DNA of 64,000 nucleotides from NCBI RefSeq assembly GCF_003609835.1, contig NZ_AP017898.1, positions 310,001 through 374,000 of the forward strand, in the 5' to 3' direction. The position numbers and the translations under genes were made by a program. Under the pieces are notes generated by a model that worked only from the letters and a program-made list of their open reading frames with translations, was not told where the DNA came from and ran no database searches. Of this stretch, positions 60,777-64,000 are shown piece after piece (position 1 is the stretch's first letter; every line of letters starts with the position of its first letter). The DNA is from Sphingopyxis sp. FD7 (GTDB taxonomy: Bacteria; Pseudomonadota; Alphaproteobacteria; Sphingomonadales; Sphingomonadaceae).

Positions 60777-61115
60777 ATGGCGACAATCGCTCCTCCGAAG
60801 CCCGCGGCAACCGCGTTTCCCAAAGCCGACGCCATTAGGGCGTTGGTCGACGAACTGCTGCAAGTGGCCAGGGCTGAGGCACAGGTGCGCGGAATTGCCC
60901 TACCTCCGGAAAACCCGAAGATCATCCAGGCGCCCGTGCCACTCGACTCCTTGTCCGTGGTCGACACGCTTTGCGCGGTGGAGCAGGTCCTCGACATCGA
61001 GCTTCGCGACAGCATCGTCCGCACCGGCGGCTACAATTCGATCGAGAAGGCGATTGACGACCTCCTCCCTAAGATCGAACGCGTCTGGGTTAAGAAGAAA
61101 GGGTCGAAGCCATGA
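60777..61115 (+). CDS. Acyl-carrier-protein-like small protein
   Basis: A 112-residue protein. Residues ~55-105 (PLDSLSVVDTLCAVEQVLDIELRDSIVRTGGYNSIEKAIDDLL) read like an acyl/peptidyl carrier domain: the DSL motif with Ser58 in the phosphopantetheine position, then the helix and the TGGYNSIEKAIDDLL end. The N-terminal ~50 residues are helical and unmatched. This is a sequence-pattern assignment without a search; it could be a carrier-fold adapter without the cofactor. The ATG at 60777 has GAGG 6 bp upstream; a GTG at 60756 is less likely. Stop/start overlap ATGA with the XRE gene. Confidence 0.7.
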   Translation: MATIAPPKPAATAFPKADAIRALVDELLQVARAEAQVRGIALPPENPKIIQAPVPLDSLSVVDTLCAVEQVLDIELRDSIVRTGGYNSIEKAIDDLLPKIERVWVKKKGSKP

Positions 61116-61486
61116 CCAATCTCGCACTCCGCCAGGAAGGCGACGAGCAGGAGCGGCGGCGCTTGGGCGACCGTCTGCGCGAAGCACGGAAATATCTCGG
61201 CCTCAAGCAGGAAGAAGTTGCTGCCTATCTCAAGATTCCCCGGACCGCGCTTACCGATATCGAGAATGGCCAGCGCCGCGTTGAAGCGATCGAACTGACG
61301 CGGCTTGCCCGTCTTTACCGCCAGTCGGTGGCCTATTTTACCGGCGAAGACGAGGCCTCCGCGAGCCTTCCCGCCGATGTCGCCCATCTGGCGCGACGCG
61401 TTGCGGCCTTGTCGACTGAGGACCGGGCCGAGCTGAGCCGGTTTGCCGAATATCTCCGCTCGCGGTCTGGCGGCGAACGGAGCTGA
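61112..61486 (+). CDS. XRE family transcriptional regulator
   Basis: A 124-residue protein with a Cro/C1-type HTH (RLGDRLREARKYLGLKQEEVAAYLKIPRTALTDIENGQRRVEAIELTRLARLYRQSVAYFTG) and a helical C-terminus (LARRVAALSTEDRAELSRFAEYLRSR). Such regulators are the usual targets of ImmA/IrrE proteases, and one is encoded next. The ATG overlaps the carrier-like gene (ATGA). Probably represses the operon at the palindrome 60734-60754. Confidence 0.92.
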   Translation: MTNLALRQEGDEQERRRLGDRLREARKYLGLKQEEVAAYLKIPRTALTDIENGQRRVEAIELTRLARLYRQSVAYFTGEDEASASLPADVAHLARRVAALSTEDRAELSRFAEYLRSRSGGERS

Positions 61487-61489
61487 TCG

Positions 61490-62500
61490 ATGGCGTCGGA
61501 TTATGCGAGCGCGGTTCGCGCTGGTACGATGGCAGCGGGCCGCCTGCATCGCGAACTCGATACGCGCGCACTGATCGAGACCCAAGGCGGCAGCGTCGAT
61601 GTCTTCGGCGCGATCCATGCCGTGGGTCTACCCTTGCTGCTTCGTCCCCTGAAAGGCCTGCTCGGCGCCTATCTCAGCGCACCTGCTCCTGGCGTTCTCG
61701 TCACGACGGAACGACCGATGAGCATCCAGCGCTTCACGGCCGCGCACGAACTCGGGCATTTTTCGATGCGACACGAGCCGAGCCTCGACGATGAGAGCAT
61801 CCTGCGCCGGATGCCGATGTCGCCCGAACCGGGAAACAACTTCGAGGAAACCGAAGCCGACGCCTTTGCGATCGCCTTCATGATGCCGAAATGGCTGATG
61901 CTCGCGCACAGCGCGCGACAAGGATGGCAGATCGATCATTTCCGGCGCCCCAATGTCGTCTATCAGCTCTCGCTGCGGATCGGCGCCAGCTATGAGGCGA
62001 CGTGCCGCACCCTGGTTCGCTACAATCTGATTTCGCCATCGGTGATGACCGACCTGCTCCGGACGCAGCCGCGCAGCCTGAAGGTCGATCTCCTCAAGGA
62101 CTATCGGCCCGACAACTATCGCGGCGACGTCTGGCTGCTGACCGAGCGCGATGCCGGCTCGCGGATCGATGGCAGTCGCAATGATCTTTTCGTGCTGCGG
62201 CTCGAAGAACATAGCGGCGGTGGGTATCTCTGGGATCTCGACCAACTGATCGCCAGCGGCTTCGCCGTCGTTCGCGACGAGCGTGAGGCAATCGACGGCG
62301 ATGGCATCGGTGGTCCCGTTGTCCGCCGTGTCACCGCGGCGCCCGATGCGCCGCGGCGCGGCCGCATGTCGCTCGACGAGCGGCGGCCGTGGCAGCCTGC
62401 GCCGGCCCTCACCAGCCTGACGCTCGATTTCGACCTCACCGGCCCGGAACAGACGGGCCTGTCGCGCGCCGAACGGCGGCACCTGCTCGAGGCCGCCTGA
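61490..62500 (+). CDS. ImmA/IrrE metalloprotease with C-terminal chagasin-like domain
   Basis: A 336-residue protein. The first half is an ImmA/IrrE (COG2856) zinc protease: HELGH at residues 86-90 in RFTAAHELGHFSMRH and the third-ligand region FEETEADAFAIAFMMP (~118-133). The second half (~228-316) resembles chagasin/I42 inhibitors of papain-type proteases: three loops GGGYLW (243-248, for NPTTGYxW), GDGIGG (270-275, for GxGG) and RRPW (298-301, for RPW), all in order and spacing. The assignment of the second domain is pattern-based and needs confirmation. It lies between the XRE regulator and the C1 protease genes, 3 and 6 bp apart. Confidence 0.8.
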   Translation: MASDYASAVRAGTMAAGRLHRELDTRALIETQGGSVDVFGAIHAVGLPLLLRPLKGLLGAYLSAPAPGVLVTTERPMSIQRFTAAHELGHFSMRHEPSLDDESILRRMPMSPEPGNNFEETEADAFAIAFMMPKWLMLAHSARQGWQIDHFRRPNVVYQLSLRIGASYEATCRTLVRYNLISPSVMTDLLRTQPRSLKVDLLKDYRPDNYRGDVWLLTERDAGSRIDGSRNDLFVLRLEEHSGGGYLWDLDQLIASGFAVVRDEREAIDGDGIGGPVVRRVTAAPDAPRRGRMSLDERRPWQPAPALTSLTLDFDLTGPEQTGLSRAERRHLLEAA

Positions 62501-62506
62501 CGCCCC

Positions 62507-63187
62507 ATGATCGATATCGTCCGTGACCTTCGGCCGCTGTTCGGACCTGCGCGCGATCAAGGCGCGCGGCCGACATGCCTCGCATTCGCCGCGAGCGACA
62601 CCCACGCCGGGCTTCGCGACGGCTGGGCACCGCTGTCGTGTGAATTCGCCTTTCATGCCGCGCAGAAACGGGCGGGCAGACCGCCGACGAGCGGCGCACT
62701 GCTATCCACAATGCTGGACGCGCTACGGCTCGATGGCCAACCCGACGAGAAAGGCTGGCCGTATCTGGCTGCGGTTCCAGCCGATCATCGACTGTGGACG
62801 CCGCCGGCGACCGTTGGCCCGCTCTATGGCCGCAACGGACAGAGGGATGGAACCGACCTGTCATCCATCCTTGCCGCGCTGGACCGTGACACGCCGGTGC
62901 TCATGCTGACGATGCTGTCACGGTCTTTCTTCCAGCCGCGCGGTGATGGCGTCGTCGATCCGGCGAACGACGAACTCCCCGAGCCAGCGCAACGGCACGC
63001 GGTCGTCGCGGTCGGGCATGGAACCGTGGACGGCATCCCGGCCATTCTCATCCGCAACAGCTGGGGACCAGGTTGGGGCTTGGAAGGCCACGCCTGGCTT
63101 ACTGAGCGCTTTCTAGCGCCGCGCCTTTTCGCCACGGCAAATTTGACGGAGGAAGTCGATGTATCTTCCCATACCGCCGCAGCCTGA
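62507..63187 (+). CDS. Papain-like C1 family cysteine protease
   Basis: A 226-residue protein with the complete C1 catalytic set in the expected order: oxyanion Gln18 in RDQGARPTCLAFAAS, nucleophile Cys24, His164 in AQRHAVVAVGHG and Asn184 in LIRNSWGPGWGLEGHAW. There is no signal peptide or propeptide, so it should act in the cytoplasm in ready form unless inhibited. Shorter than secreted papains because it lacks the proregion. It follows the ImmA-chagasin-like gene by 6 bp, and the next gene overlaps its end by 29 bp. Confidence 0.88.
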   Translation: MIDIVRDLRPLFGPARDQGARPTCLAFAASDTHAGLRDGWAPLSCEFAFHAAQKRAGRPPTSGALLSTMLDALRLDGQPDEKGWPYLAAVPADHRLWTPPATVGPLYGRNGQRDGTDLSSILAALDRDTPVLMLTMLSRSFFQPRGDGVVDPANDELPEPAQRHAVVAVGHGTVDGIPAILIRNSWGPGWGLEGHAWLTERFLAPRLFATANLTEEVDVSSHTAAA

Positions 63188-63938
63188 CTGCGTTGCTGGC
63201 TGGCGCGAGGCGGTCCGGCTCGTCGACCTCGCCACCGGACACCAGGCGCAGAATGTCGTCATCTCCGTGGCCGAGCCGACTGCGCGCGCAACACTCGCCG
63301 ATCCCGTCGTGGCGGAAGTCGATGCCTTCCTTTCGGGCCATGGCAAGAAGCCCATCGAGACGGTCGCCAACACGATTTTTCCGGCAGCGCTGTACAGGCG
63401 CTACGGCGCGCCGCAATTCTTCGACCGGTTTCGCGACAACGTGCTGCCGAAGGTCCGGAGGTCGGGCGCTTGGTCGGGCTATTATTTCGAACGGATGATG
63501 GAATTGCCCCGCGCCGACGGCCAGCCAATCAATCAAATCTGGGGCATCGTCGAGCGCCTGCGCAACCCGAACGTCCGAGCGCTCAACAAATTCGAACTGC
63601 TGATCTTCGACCCCGCCCGCGACGTGAATGACTCGCCCTACGGCGGTCAGTGCCTGAGCTTTGCCAGTCTCAAGCTGATCGGCAAGGGCGACGATCGTCG
63701 CCTCGGCATGACCGCGCTCTACCGCAATCACTACTATATCGAAAAACTGCTCGGCAATCTGATCGGCCTCGGCCGTCTGCTCGAATTCATCGCCAAGGAA
63801 GGCGGGGTCGCGCTGGGTCCGCTCACGATCGTCTCGACCAACGCCACGGTCGACACCGCCAACTGGAACCGCGGCGATCTTAAGCAACTCTTTGAGCGCT
63901 GCGATCAGGCGAGCGCACATCTCCTTGCTGCGGCGTGA
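63159..63938 (+). CDS. Thymidylate-synthase-like protein
   Basis: A 259-residue protein. VANTIFPAALYRRYG (69-83), VLPKVRRSGAWSGYYFERMM (~95-114), the presumed nucleophile Cys165 in YGGQCLSFASLKL, LYRNHYYIEKLLGNLIGLGRLLEFIA (188-212) and GPLTIVSTNATVD (220-232) follow the block order of thymidylate synthase and dCMP/dUMP hydroxymethylase proteins. The usual RS-D phosphate motif and other TS residues are changed, so the substrate may be different. The assignment is from pattern recognition, and a pseudoenzyme is possible. It overlaps the C1 protease gene by 29 bp in another frame, so it is translationally coupled. It is the last gene seen of the operon. Confidence 0.7.
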   Translation: MYLPIPPQPDCVAGWREAVRLVDLATGHQAQNVVISVAEPTARATLADPVVAEVDAFLSGHGKKPIETVANTIFPAALYRRYGAPQFFDRFRDNVLPKVRRSGAWSGYYFERMMELPRADGQPINQIWGIVERLRNPNVRALNKFELLIFDPARDVNDSPYGGQCLSFASLKLIGKGDDRRLGMTALYRNHYYIEKLLGNLIGLGRLLEFIAKEGGVALGPLTIVSTNATVDTANWNRGDLKQLFERCDQASAHLLAAA

Positions 63939-64000
63939 GGCGCGCCCAACGGCAGTTCTAGCGGCTCATCGTTGTCATCCGCGACACCGTACAGGCTGAA
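63905..64000 (-). CDS. Possible C-terminal end of a convergent gene (partial)
   Basis: The minus strand stays open from the right window edge to a TGA at 63905, reading FSLYGVADDNDEPLELPLGAPHAA in phase. The acidic C-terminal-like sequence could be the end of a gene lying to the right, overlapping the end of the thymidylate-synthase-like gene by 34 bp. Too short to classify; it may be a chance frame. Confidence 0.25.
   Translation of the reverse strand, partial: FSLYGVADDNDEPLELPLGAPHAAARRCALA

Overview
The window is a high-GC alphaproteobacterial chromosome segment, most likely from a sphingomonad (Sphingopyxis-like). This rests on GapR (DUF2312), TrcR (DUF1013), the DUF1476 zeta inhibitor of F1-ATPase, DUF1192 and DUF1244 proteins, and on small hairpin repeats between genes. 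The genus is inference from gene content; no rRNA or tRNA gene was seen.

Layout. 1-9.7 kb is core genome: ruvC-ruvA-ruvB (Holliday junction processing), yebC, ybjQ, gapR, pyk, the leucyl/arginyl-tRNA-protein transferase, a D-2-hydroxyacid dehydrogenase and cysS. cysS carries two extra in-frame segments. 9.8-24.0 kb is one minus-strand cluster: a TPR-CHAT caspase-like protein, a CHASE2 adenylate/guanylate cyclase, a small FecR-like secreted protein, a TpsB transporter and a 2090-residue Gly-rich TpsA exoprotein. It looks like a secreted exoprotein system with its own protease and cyclic-nucleotide modules. 24.2-44.2 kb is mostly core metabolism and regulation: ATPase zeta inhibitor, BolA/Grx4, a BlaI/M56 pair, two MBL hydrolases, quinone oxidoreductase, azoreductase/LysR, TrcR, DUF481, VOC and M20 proteins, class I fumarase, MerC, a Fur/Zur regulator and methionine aminopeptidase. 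At 44.5-48.0 kb a PQQ/cytochrome c alcohol dehydrogenase gene is split by an IS256-family element that still has perfect ends and a target duplication.

48.3-60.4 kb is a compact Trb-type conjugation module (TraG, CopG, TrbB, C, D, E, J, L, F, G, I, DUF2274, excisionase-like HTH), all on the minus strand with mostly overlapping genes. No relaxase or integrase is visible. Next to it, divergently, 60.8-63.9 kb holds a five-gene plus-strand operon: an acyl-carrier-like protein, an XRE regulator, an ImmA/IrrE metalloprotease with a C-terminal domain resembling chagasin (a cysteine-protease inhibitor), a papain-like C1 protease with all catalytic residues, and a thymidylate-synthase-like protein. 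This is the best candidate for an undescribed system: it puts a protease, a putative inhibitor of that protease type, and a regulator/metalloprotease switch in one transcription unit.

Several palindromic repeat families occur in the core part. One copy lies inside the cysS coding sequence and keeps the frame.
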